14,626 nucleotides of DNA from DATBHZ01 sp036557185. Lineage in GTDB: Bacteria > Actinomycetota > Acidimicrobiia > IMCC26256 > JAENVU01. A program made the translations under genes and the position numbers. A model generated the notes under the pieces. The model searched no databases, was not told the origin of the DNA, and saw nothing but the letters and a program-made list of their open reading frames with translations. The DNA is taken from positions 1 through 14,626 of the forward strand of contig DATBHZ010000090.1 in assembly GCA_036557185.1 (NCBI GenBank), read 5' to 3'. Positions within the stretch are counted from its first letter, which is position 1. Each line of letters begins with the position of its first letter. Of this stretch, positions 7,260 through 13,862 are shown in pieces.

Positions 7260-8225
7260 ATGCGATACACCGAAGCGGGCGGAGTGCGGGTGTCGTCGAT
7301 CGGCTTGGGTTGCTGGCAGTTCGGGTCGCGGGATTGGGGATACGGGAAGTCCTACGGCGACACGACCGCGGTCGAGCTCGTGCACGCGGCGCTCGACATG
7401 GGTGTGAACCTCATCGACACCGCCGAGGTCTACGCGCATGGCGCGTCGGAGGCGATCGTCGGGCGCGCGCTCGAGGGGAGGCGCGACGAAGCGTTCCTCG
7501 CGACCAAGGTCCTGCCGGTCTGGCCGACCGCCGGGGTGGTCGAGGAGCACGGCCGTATCTCGTCGATGAGGCTGGGCGTCGCGAAGATCGACCTCTACCA
7601 GGTGCACTGGCCGAACCCGGTGGTGCCCATCTCCTCGACGATGGAAGGGATGCGGCGACTGCAGGACGCGGGCATCGTCGACTACGTGGGTGTCAGCAAC
7701 TTCTCCGCGAGCCGTTGGGAGCGCGCCGAGCGCGCGCTCGGCGGACCTGTCCTGTCGAACCAGGTGCAGTTCAACCTCCTCCAGCGCAAGCACGATGCCG
7801 GCAACGTCCCGTACGCACAGCAGAACGACCGGATCGTGATCGCGTACAGCCCGCTCGCGCAGGGGATCCTCGGCGGGCGGTACGACGCCCAGAACCCGCC
7901 GCCCGGCCCGGCGCGGCGCAACAACCCGCTCTGCCTGCCGGAGAACCTCGAGCGGGCCGCTGCCACCGTCGATGCAGTCCGCAGGATCGCGAGTGAGCAT
8001 TCGGCCACACCGGCTCAGGTCGCGCTCGCCTGGCTCGTCAGCAAGCCGAACGTCGTGGCGATCCCGGGCGCGAGCTCCGTCGATCAGCTGCGTCACAACG
8101 CGGACGCGGCAGACCTCGACCTTTCGAACGCCGAGCTGGAGGAGCTGACCGCCGAGAGCGACCGGTTCGAGCCGCTCGGTATCCCCGCTGCTGCGGGCGG
8201 CATGCTCAAGTCGCGCATCGGCTGA
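7260..8225 (+). CDS. Aldo/keto reductase
   Basis: This is 321 residues, the normal AKR length: a cytoplasmic TIM-barrel enzyme reducing aldehydes or ketones with NADPH. The catalytic tetrad is intact: Asp53 and Tyr58 in LIDTAEVYAHG, Lys83 in LATKV, and His116 in DLYQVHWPNP. The C-terminal cofactor loop is IPGASSVDQLRHNADA (from 268), and YSPLAQGILGG is also typical. The start follows a strong ribosome binding site. It is the first gene of a probable operon: the VOC-fold gene begins 21 bases after its stop and the antiporter follows. The roughly 100 bases upstream (7157-7259), after the LuxR-family gene, are the likely promoter region, but I see no convincing -35/-10 pair. The substrate is not determined. 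Reduction of methylglyoxal or similar small carbonyls is a known activity of several AKRs and would fit the neighbours; this is inference. Confidence 0.94.
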   Translation: MRYTEAGGVRVSSIGLGCWQFGSRDWGYGKSYGDTTAVELVHAALDMGVNLIDTAEVYAHGASEAIVGRALEGRRDEAFLATKVLPVWPTAGVVEEHGRISSMRLGVAKIDLYQVHWPNPVVPISSTMEGMRRLQDAGIVDYVGVSNFSASRWERAERALGGPVLSNQVQFNLLQRKHDAGNVPYAQQNDRIVIAYSPLAQGILGGRYDAQNPPPGPARRNNPLCLPENLERAAATVDAVRRIASEHSATPAQVALAWLVSKPNVVAIPGASSVDQLRHNADAADLDLSNAELEELTAESDRFEPLGIPAAAGGMLKSRIG

Positions 8226-8246
8226 CCGGGAAACCATGGCGGCGAG

Positions 8247-8603
8247 ATGCGCATCCGCCACATCGCCCTGAACGTCCGTGACCCACAGCGGTCCGAGCGG
8301 TTCTACCTGGACGAGATCGGGCTCGCAGGGACAGCAACCGTCGAGGAGTGGGGTGTCCGTCTGCGCCTCGACGACGGCTTCATGATGGCGCTCATCGAGG
8401 GTGAGCCCCTGCCCTCCACCGTCGTCGACCGCGTCCACTTCGGTTGCCACCTTCCTGATGCTGAATCGGTGCACCGGGTTCGGGCGCGACTCAGTGGTGG
8501 TGACGTCCCGGAGGTCGACTGGACCGAGGAGCCGGGGTACTGCTCGGTGAAAGTCAGGGACCCCGACGGGTATGTCGTCGAGCTCGCCTGGGACGTTCAG
8601 TAG
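8247..8603 (+). CDS. VOC-superfamily (glyoxalase/bleomycin-resistance/dioxygenase fold) protein
   Basis: This is 118 residues, one full VOC domain made of two beta-alpha-beta-beta-beta modules. Module one opens with RIRHIALNVRDPQRSERFYLDEIGL, carrying His5 at the usual metal-ligand place. Module two has RVHFGCHLPD with His64 and ends in VRDPDGYVVELAWD with Glu112, the standard last ligand. A metal-dependent enzyme is therefore possible, but the fold covers glyoxalases, epimerases, dioxygenases and binding proteins, so no reaction can be assigned. It sits 21 bases after the aldo/keto reductase and 25 bases before the antiporter, probably on one transcript. Start ATG 8247 gives the family's usual N-terminal strand; an ATG at 8235 is in another frame. 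Confidence 0.88.
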   Translation: MRIRHIALNVRDPQRSERFYLDEIGLAGTATVEEWGVRLRLDDGFMMALIEGEPLPSTVVDRVHFGCHLPDAESVHRVRARLSGGDVPEVDWTEEPGYCSVKVRDPDGYVVELAWDVQ

Positions 8604-8628
8604 CCCAACCGGGTGACAAGCTGCCGAG

Positions 8629-9894
8629 GTGGACAGCTCGAGCCTGGTCCTCGTCGCGGGCGTGTTCCTCGCATACGCCGTGTTGTCACGCCGGCTGGAG
8701 GGCACGCCGCTGACGGCCGCCATCGTCTTCGTCGGCGCGGGCTTCGTCTTCAGCTCCGAGGGCCTCGGCTGGTTGCACGTCAGTCTCGGGCAGGAGAGCG
8801 TGCGGGTCCTGGCCGAGGCGACCTTGACCGTCGTGCTGTTCACGGACGCATCACGGATCGACCTCCGCGCCTTGAGGCAGGAGTATGGCCTGCCGGCGCG
8901 GCTCCTGGGTATCGGGCTCCCGCTCACGATCGTGGCCGGGACGATCGCAGCAGGCCTCGTGTTGCCGGGCATCAAGTGGGCGGAGGCCGCAGTGCTCGCG
9001 ATCGCGTTGGCGCCAACCGACGCCGCGCTGGGTCAGGCCGTCGTCACCGACGAGGCGTTGCCGTCCCGCATCCGTCAAGCGCTGAACGTCGAGAGCGGGC
9101 TCAACGACGGTCTTTGCGTGCCGCTCCTCGCGATTGCCCTCGCGTTCGCGGAAACCGAATCCGGCGGCATGTCGGCCGCGCACGCCACGAGGCTGGCGGC
9201 CGAGGCAATCGGGTGGGGGCTCGTCGGCGGGATCGTCGCCGGGGCGGTCGCTGCATACGCCGTCCGTCTGACGAGACGGCGTGGCTGGATCGAAGAGCGA
9301 TGGCTCGAGGTCGTGCCGTTGGCGGCCGCCGCGGGTGCCTACGCGATCGCGACCGCGAACGGTGGCAGCGGTTTCATCGCCGCGTTCGTCGGTGGTGCCC
9401 TCTATGGCCGAATCGTCGGTCGAGAGGCCGATGCCGCCGCTCTCTCCGAAGAGCTGGGCGGCGTCCTCAGTGGGGTCACCTTCATCGTGTTCGGCGCAGC
9501 GGTCCTCGGTGCGCTCTGGTCCCAGATCACGTTCGTCGAAGTCGTCTATGCGGTCCTGAGCCTGACCGTCATCCGCATGGTGCCCGTCGCGATCGCGATG
9601 CTCGGCTCGGCGGCGCGTGCCCCGACGGTCCTGTTCGTCGGCTGGTTCGGACCGCGGGGCCTCGCGTCGATCGTCTTCGGCATCGTGATCGTCGAAGCGT
9701 CCGGTCTGCCGCACACTTCGACGCTGGTCGTCACCCTGACGGTCACGATCGCGCTCAGCGTCGTCGCGCACGGGCTCACTGCAGCGCCGCTCGCGCGTCG
9801 TTACGCCGCATGGCACCAAGCGGTCGCATCACCGATGGAGAGTGCACCTGCACACCCGCAACGGTGGCGTCACCGATCCTCGCGGCCCCGCTGA
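8629..9894 (+). CDS. CPA1-type cation/proton antiporter (NhaP-like)
   Basis: This is 421 residues with about twelve hydrophobic segments, an inner-membrane exchanger of Na+ or K+ for H+. The two family hallmarks are present: APTD at 128-131 and the ion-site motif ESGLNDG at 155-161, with Asn159-Asp160. Further family-like stretches are GGSGFIAAFVGGALYG and VLFVGWFGPRGLASIVFGI. The protein ends shortly after the last membrane segment with a short His/Arg-rich tail, so there is no RCK/TrkA-type regulatory domain. GTG 8629 was chosen because it starts just before the first membrane helix; no strong ribosome binding site precedes it. It is the third gene of the likely operon with the reductase and VOC protein. 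Whether it carries Na+ or K+ is not readable from sequence. Confidence 0.92.
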   Translation: MDSSSLVLVAGVFLAYAVLSRRLEGTPLTAAIVFVGAGFVFSSEGLGWLHVSLGQESVRVLAEATLTVVLFTDASRIDLRALRQEYGLPARLLGIGLPLTIVAGTIAAGLVLPGIKWAEAAVLAIALAPTDAALGQAVVTDEALPSRIRQALNVESGLNDGLCVPLLAIALAFAETESGGMSAAHATRLAAEAIGWGLVGGIVAGAVAAYAVRLTRRRGWIEERWLEVVPLAAAAGAYAIATANGGSGFIAAFVGGALYGRIVGREADAAALSEELGGVLSGVTFIVFGAAVLGALWSQITFVEVVYAVLSLTVIRMVPVAIAMLGSAARAPTVLFVGWFGPRGLASIVFGIVIVEASGLPHTSTLVVTLTVTIALSVVAHGLTAAPLARRYAAWHQAVASPMESAPAHPQRWRHRSSRPR

Positions 9895-9917
9895 GAGCGC
9901 GCGCGCTTCACGCCTCG

Positions 9918-9946
9918 TTGACAGTGTTCGGGTCCTGTAGCAGGCT
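9918..9946 (+). promoter_or_regulatory. Candidate promoter for the small protein gene at 9976
   Basis: A perfect -35 hexamer TTGACA lies at 9918-9923 in the 81-base gap. The hexamer 17 bases further on (CAGGCT, 9941-9946) matches the -10 consensus poorly, so the call rests mainly on the -35 and its placement. If real, it would give the small gene its own transcript, separate from the antiporter operon. Confidence 0.3.
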
Positions 9947-9975
9947 CCGGCTCCGGCGCGAGAGGGATCAGGGTG

Positions 9976-10248
9976 ATGGACCGTTTCCTGGTGGAGATAC
10001 CGCACGACTCCGACAAGACCTCGTGCCTCGCTGCCATCAAGGTCTTCGCCGAGTCCGGTTCGCACTACCTCACACACGCGGACTTCGGGTGTGAGGACGG
10101 CGTTCACGACGCATGGCTCATCGTCGAAGCGGACAGTCACAACGAGGCGCGCATGGTCGCTCCGCCGCAGTTCCGGGAGAGGACTCGGGTCACGAAGCTC
10201 AAGCGCTATGCGTGGACCGGGGGCGACGACCCTCACGCAGCCCTCTAG
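9976..10248 (+). CDS. Conserved-looking small soluble protein, function unknown
   Basis: This is 90 residues starting at ATG 9976; an in-frame GTG directly before it is an alternative start. The sequence opens MDRFLVEIPHDSDKTSC, continues with GSHYLTHADFGCEDGVHDAWLIVEADSHNEA, and ends with a beta-like TRVTKLKRYAW. There is no signal peptide or membrane segment. Alternating strands and helices with His56-type positions and a Cys/Asp/Glu cluster (FGCEDGVHDAW) suggest a compact alpha/beta fold of ferredoxin-like type and perhaps metal binding. I have an impression of similar small proteins (DUF4242-like or related) but cannot place it firmly. A purine-rich stretch (GAGAGGG) upstream is the best ribosome binding site. 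Its TAG stop overlaps the stop of the convergent TetR gene within one CTAG. Confidence 0.7.
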   Translation: MDRFLVEIPHDSDKTSCLAAIKVFAESGSHYLTHADFGCEDGVHDAWLIVEADSHNEARMVAPPQFRERTRVTKLKRYAWTGGDDPHAAL

Positions 10249-10886
10249 ACCCGACGCGACGGCGCTCCATCCCGTCGATCCTTCCGGGTAGCCGACGATG
10301 CTTGCTCGGGTAGTGCGCGGGCCAAGGCGTAGTCGATCAGCTCGAAGGCTTGGTCGGGCTGCATGCTGCCGTCGAGCACGTTCTGGCCGAGTGCCGGAAC
10401 AAGGGCGGTGAGAATGCTCGCCTCGTGGTCGACGTCCACGTTGCCGGCGATCCGACCGCGTCGCAGGTTCTCGGCGATCGTGCGTTGCATCCTGCGCGGG
10501 ACCTCGAGTGCCTCGGTGCGCGCGAGCTCGGGATGCACCAGTGATTCGGTGTGGAGCGCGACGTACATGAGCATGGCGACGCGGCTCTCGTCGTCGATGG
10601 GAATGAACGAACCCATGAAGGCGCGGAGCCACGAGCGTGGTGCGCCGTCGGTCTCGGCTACCCAGGTGCGCAGACGCAGGATCGAACGGTGCGCGACGTG
10701 GCGTTGTGTTGCGAGGAGCAGCTCGTCCTTGGTGCCGAAGTAATACTGCACGAGACGCACCGACACGCCGGCTTCGGCGGCGACTTCGCGAAACGTCGCG
10801 GCGGTGAGCCCGCCCTTCAGCGTGAGGCGGACGACCGCGTCGGTGATCTCACGTCGTCGCTCGCGATGATCCACTCGCCTTGGCAC
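10245..10886 (-). CDS. TetR-family transcriptional repressor
   Basis: This is 213 residues. The N-terminus has the TetR DNA-binding domain: ERRREITDAVVRLTLKGGLTAATF, then the helix-turn-helix FREVAAEAGVSVRLVQYYFGTKDELL at about 32-57. The YYFGTKDELL end is the family signature. The C-terminal two thirds is the variable helical ligand-binding and dimerisation part, so the inducer is unknown. GTG 10886 was chosen because it puts the HTH about 30 residues in; GTG 10874 is an alternative. It diverges from the alpha/beta hydrolase gene with 23 bases between start codons, and an operator-like palindrome fills that gap, so it probably represses itself and the hydrolase. A TATCAT hexamer seven bases before the GTG would give a leaderless transcript. 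Its stop overlaps that of the convergent small protein gene. Confidence 0.93.
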   Translation of the reverse strand: MPRRVDHRERRREITDAVVRLTLKGGLTAATFREVAAEAGVSVRLVQYYFGTKDELLLATQRHVAHRSILRLRTWVAETDGAPRSWLRAFMGSFIPIDDESRVAMLMYVALHTESLVHPELARTEALEVPRRMQRTIAENLRRGRIAGNVDVDHEASILTALVPALGQNVLDGSMQPDQAFELIDYALARALPEQASSATRKDRRDGAPSRRV

Positions 10887-10893
10887 CAGCTTT

Positions 10894-10911
10894 ATGATAC
10901 ACACGTACCAT
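10894..10911. promoter_or_regulatory. Operator-like inverted repeat over the divergent TetR/hydrolase promoters
   Basis: The plus strand reads ATGATAC-ACAC-GTACCAT: 7-base arms with 6 of 7 positions complementary around a 4-base spacer. It lies between GTG 10886 (minus) and ATG 10910 (plus) and overlaps the latter. TATGAT (10893-10898, plus strand) and TATCAT (10899-10894, minus strand) are -10-like hexamers formed by the left arm in both orientations; each would place transcription within a few bases of its start codon, that is, leaderless messages. A TetR dimer bound here would block both genes. No good -35 element is seen for either direction. Confidence 0.6.
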
Positions 10912-11791
10912 GAAACGAGGCACCGACTACATGTCGAAGTGGCGCAGCCCCGAGGCCGAGGCACGGTTCCGCTCGATGGAGGACGAGCTGTGGGCCGAGT
11001 ATGCGCGCCGCCCGGAGGCGATCGACGTCGAGACCCGCCGCGGAACCACACGCGCGTATCGGTGGGGCGGCACTGGCGACCCCATCGTGTTCCTTCACGG
11101 GATCGGCGGCACGTCGCTCCTCTGGGCTTCGTATGCCGAGGAGCTCGAGGGGCGCGACGTCTGGTCCATCGACATCCTCGGGGATGCCGGTCGGAGCGTG
11201 CAGCGGTCCCCGTACACCGAGCCAGACGATCTCGGAGAGGAGCTCGATCAGGCGCTCGGGGCGCTGCAGCTGCAGCGCTCGCTGCTTGTCGGGCATTCGC
11301 TCGGTGGATGGCTTTCGCTCGATCTGCTTGTTCGTCGCCCGTCGCGCGTCGCGTCTGCCTTGCTGCTCGATCCGGTCGGCATCGGACCGTTGCACATGTT
11401 CGGCTTCATGCTCTGGGGCGTCCCGGTGCTCCTTGGCGCGTATGCACCCGAACGGGTGCGGCAATGGATGGCGAAGCGCTTCCGAATGGCGCTCCTCAAC
11501 GACAAGCGCGCGATCCGGCTCGCGCTGTACGGCCAGGTCAATCATCCGCCCCGAATCCCTCGCCTCCTCCCGTTCACGGACGACGAGCTCCGCTCGATCA
11601 GCTCTCCAGTCACGGTGCTCGTTGGTGAGCGAACCGAACCCCTCGACGCCGACGAGGTCATCACCCGCGCGAAGATGTTGATCCCGCAGGTCAACGTTGC
11701 GCTGGTACCCGACGCCGGCCACGCGTTCCCGGTCGACCACATCGATCTCGTGCTGTCCCACATCGAGCACATGACACTCAGCGCGCCCTAG
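10910..11791 (+). CDS. Alpha/beta-hydrolase fold enzyme
   Basis: This is 293 residues from ATG 10910; ATG 10931 (MSKWRSPEAEARF) is an alternative with a GAGG about ten bases upstream. Fold markers are the oxyanion segment VFLHGIGG, the nucleophile elbow GHSLGG with Ser130, and the catalytic His271 in DAGHAFPVDH. The acid is less regular: after strand seven the sequence is VLVGERTEPLDADE, where the usual GxxD Asp is absent, and Glu243 or Asp246 must serve. A cap domain (about 165-225) includes a hydrophobic FGFMLWGVPVLLG, which may bind a lipophilic substrate or touch the membrane. Likely reactions are ester, lactone or C-C hydrolysis; the substrate is unknown. Control is probably by the divergent TetR repressor, whose likely operator overlaps this start. 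The stop lies 22 bases from that of the convergent ABC permease gene. Confidence 0.9.
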   Translation: MKRGTDYMSKWRSPEAEARFRSMEDELWAEYARRPEAIDVETRRGTTRAYRWGGTGDPIVFLHGIGGTSLLWASYAEELEGRDVWSIDILGDAGRSVQRSPYTEPDDLGEELDQALGALQLQRSLLVGHSLGGWLSLDLLVRRPSRVASALLLDPVGIGPLHMFGFMLWGVPVLLGAYAPERVRQWMAKRFRMALLNDKRAIRLALYGQVNHPPRIPRLLPFTDDELRSISSPVTVLVGERTEPLDADEVITRAKMLIPQVNVALVPDAGHAFPVDHIDLVLSHIEHMTLSAP

Positions 11792-11813
11792 CTTCCTGCG
11801 CTTCGACGGGATG

Positions 11814-13814
11814 TCAGGAAACGCCGCCCTTGGTCGCTGCGGTGCTCGGTGTCACGACCGGCCCGGCGGGCTCGAGCGGTGCTCCCGGTGTTGACGACGT
11901 CGAGGGGTGCCGGCCGAGGGCGCGCTGGATCGCCCCGAGCACCTGGCGCTTCTGGGCCTCGAGGATTCCCTCGGGATACCGCGCGTAGGCGAGCGCTCCG
12001 AGCCCGAACAACACGTACTGGTACTCCAACGGCAGTCCGAGCTGCTTGAGGAGCTCCGGGACGAGCACCAGGGCGAGGCCTGCGACGACGGCACCGTCGA
12101 CGGTGCGGGCACTGACGGTGACCACGAGCACCAGCCACACCAGGCCGAAGAACGGCGAGTAGTTCGCGGCGTAGTTGGCCTGCGCGTCGACCATCGCGAG
12201 CAGGCCACCCCCGAGGCCGGCGATGCCCGCCGAGAGCGCGAAAGCGATCGTCCGGCTCGACGCGGCGTTGATGCCGATCGCCGCGGCGGCTGTCTCGCTC
12301 TCTCGCAACGCGTCGAGGAAGCGCCCCGTCGTTCCGCGCCGCACGAGCGCGACGACCGTCCCGGTCAGGCCGAGCACCACGACCGTGAAGAGGAAGAACG
12401 CATGTTCACCCTGGACGAACTGCGGGCGCGGCACCGAGAGCGGGATCGGTCCGCCGCTCACCCAGCCGAGTGGGACGAGGATGCTGTCGAACATCAACGC
12501 GAACGCGAGCGTCGCGAGCGCGAGGTAGATGCCGCCGAGGCGCAGAGCCGGGATGGCCAGGAGCGCGCCGACGGCCGCCGCGAGCACCGCCCCGATCAGC
12601 ACCGTGAGCAGCACGGGCAGGTTCCACGCGTGGACGAATTGCGCCGTCGCGAAGCCACCGACCGCTGCGAAGGTCGCCTGGCACAGCGAGATCTGCCCGG
12701 CCATCCCCGTGATCACCGTGATCGAGAGGAAGATCACCCCGAAGACCACCGCCCGCGTGACGATGAGGAGCCAGAAATCGTCCAACGAGAAGATCGAGAT
12801 GCCGATCCCGGCCACGATGATCGCCACGGTGACGGCGCGCACCGCGATCGCGAGCCCTCTGCCGCGCGCCGCGGCCGCGATGCCGGGCCGCGGCGGGTCG
12901 ACACCTCCCAGTGGGTCGCTCGTCTCCTGGCGCTGACGGAGCCCCGGCCAGAAGAGCAGCAGTAGGAAGAGCAACACGAAGGGCAACGAGGGCCGGAGGC
13001 CGGTCGCGAGCACGCTGTTGAGCGGCAGGTACCCGGCCAGGATCCCCTGGAGGATGCCGAGCAGCAACCCACCCAACAGTGCCATCGGGATGCTCGTGAG
13101 CCGAGCAAACGCTGCCGCCGCGATCGCCGCAACGAGCAAGATCGTGAAGTTCGTCGCCGCGAGCTGCGCGAACAGGGGCGCGATGAGCACTCCGGCAAGC
13201 CCGGCGAAGAGGCTCGACAACATCCACGAGAACGCGCTCACGCGGTCCGGGTTGATCGCGGCGAGCGCAGTCATGCGCGGGCTCTCCACGACCGCGCGCA
13301 TCTGCAGCCCGATGCGTGAGTGCCGGAACAGGAGCACCAGCCCCACGACGGAGATCGCCGTGGCGATGACGGTCGCGACCTCGTTGCCGTCGACCGCGTA
13401 CGAGCCGAATCGATAGATCGAGAACTGGTGCGGCCAGATCGTCGGCACGCCGTACTTGGCATCCGTCCCGATCCAGAGCTGCACGATCTCGGGGAGAGCC
13501 ACCAGCAGCCCCAAGGACGCGACGAGCTTGGCGATTGCCGGTGCGGTGCGCAGGTAGCGGAAGATGCACCGCTCGAGCACGAGACCGAGCAACGGAGCCA
13601 CCACGACCACCGCCACGAGGAACGCCGGCACGTTGGGCCAGCCGTCCACGACGCGCAACTGGTAGTAGACGGCAGCGGACGCGAAGGCCTGCGCTGCGAA
13701 CGCCAGGTTGAACACCCCGGACGTCTTGTACGTGAGAACGAGGCCGATCGCGACGAGCGCGAACACGCAACCGAACGGGATGCCTCGGATCACGTAGCCG
13801 AGGAGGTCGCTCAT
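11814..13814 (-). CDS. Fused LivH-LivM branched-chain amino-acid-type ABC permease
   Basis: This is 666 residues, about twice a normal Liv permease, and reads as two permeases in one chain. The first half (about 1-285) is LivH-like: YKTSGVFNLAFAAQAFASAAVYY near the start, then LERCIFRYLRTAPAIAKLVASLGLLVALPEI. A Pro/Arg-rich linker follows at about 288-318 (RQRQETSDPLGGVDPPRPG). The second half is LivM-like, with GMAGQISLCQATFAAVGGFATA from residue 370 and the helix pair LLAIPALRLGGIYLALATLAFALMF. Each half has several membrane segments, so one chain may form the whole channel. The first reading codon, ATG 13814, lies 48 bases after the stop of the substrate-binding protein gene. The transported solute could be leucine-type amino acids, amides, urea or aromatic acids. 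The C-terminal tail after about residue 635 is Ser/Thr/Pro-rich and not part of the family. Confidence 0.92.
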   Translation of the reverse strand: MSDLLGYVIRGIPFGCVFALVAIGLVLTYKTSGVFNLAFAAQAFASAAVYYQLRVVDGWPNVPAFLVAVVVVAPLLGLVLERCIFRYLRTAPAIAKLVASLGLLVALPEIVQLWIGTDAKYGVPTIWPHQFSIYRFGSYAVDGNEVATVIATAISVVGLVLLFRHSRIGLQMRAVVESPRMTALAAINPDRVSAFSWMLSSLFAGLAGVLIAPLFAQLAATNFTILLVAAIAAAAFARLTSIPMALLGGLLLGILQGILAGYLPLNSVLATGLRPSLPFVLLFLLLLFWPGLRQRQETSDPLGGVDPPRPGIAAAARGRGLAIAVRAVTVAIIVAGIGISIFSLDDFWLLIVTRAVVFGVIFLSITVITGMAGQISLCQATFAAVGGFATAQFVHAWNLPVLLTVLIGAVLAAAVGALLAIPALRLGGIYLALATLAFALMFDSILVPLGWVSGGPIPLSVPRPQFVQGEHAFFLFTVVVLGLTGTVVALVRRGTTGRFLDALRESETAAAAIGINAASSRTIAFALSAGIAGLGGGLLAMVDAQANYAANYSPFFGLVWLVLVVTVSARTVDGAVVAGLALVLVPELLKQLGLPLEYQYVLFGLGALAYARYPEGILEAQKRQVLGAIQRALGRHPSTSSTPGAPLEPAGPVVTPSTAATKGGVS

Positions 13815-13862
13815 CTCATGTGGCCCCCGGGGTCGGGCACGCTGGGGCAGGCGTCACGTTCG

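Noticed and set aside
8613..10094. Plus-strand open frame of 493 codons over the antiporter gene
   Set aside because: It is Arg-rich shadow text in another frame of the antiporter, without membrane segments or motifs.
11793..11820. TTCCTG/CAGGAA inverted repeat between convergent genes as a bidirectional terminator
   Set aside because: The stem is six bases with a 16-base loop and no T-tract, and it overlaps a stop codon; too weak to call.
12406..13770. Minus-strand open frame of 454 codons within the fused permease
   Set aside because: Same strand but another frame; it is Arg-rich and has no hydrophobic pattern, unlike the true permease frame.
13824..13850. C/G-rich inverted repeat between the binding protein and permease genes as an attenuator
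   Set aside because: It is built around CCCCGGGG without a convincing stem-loop or T-tract; simple GC-richness explains it.
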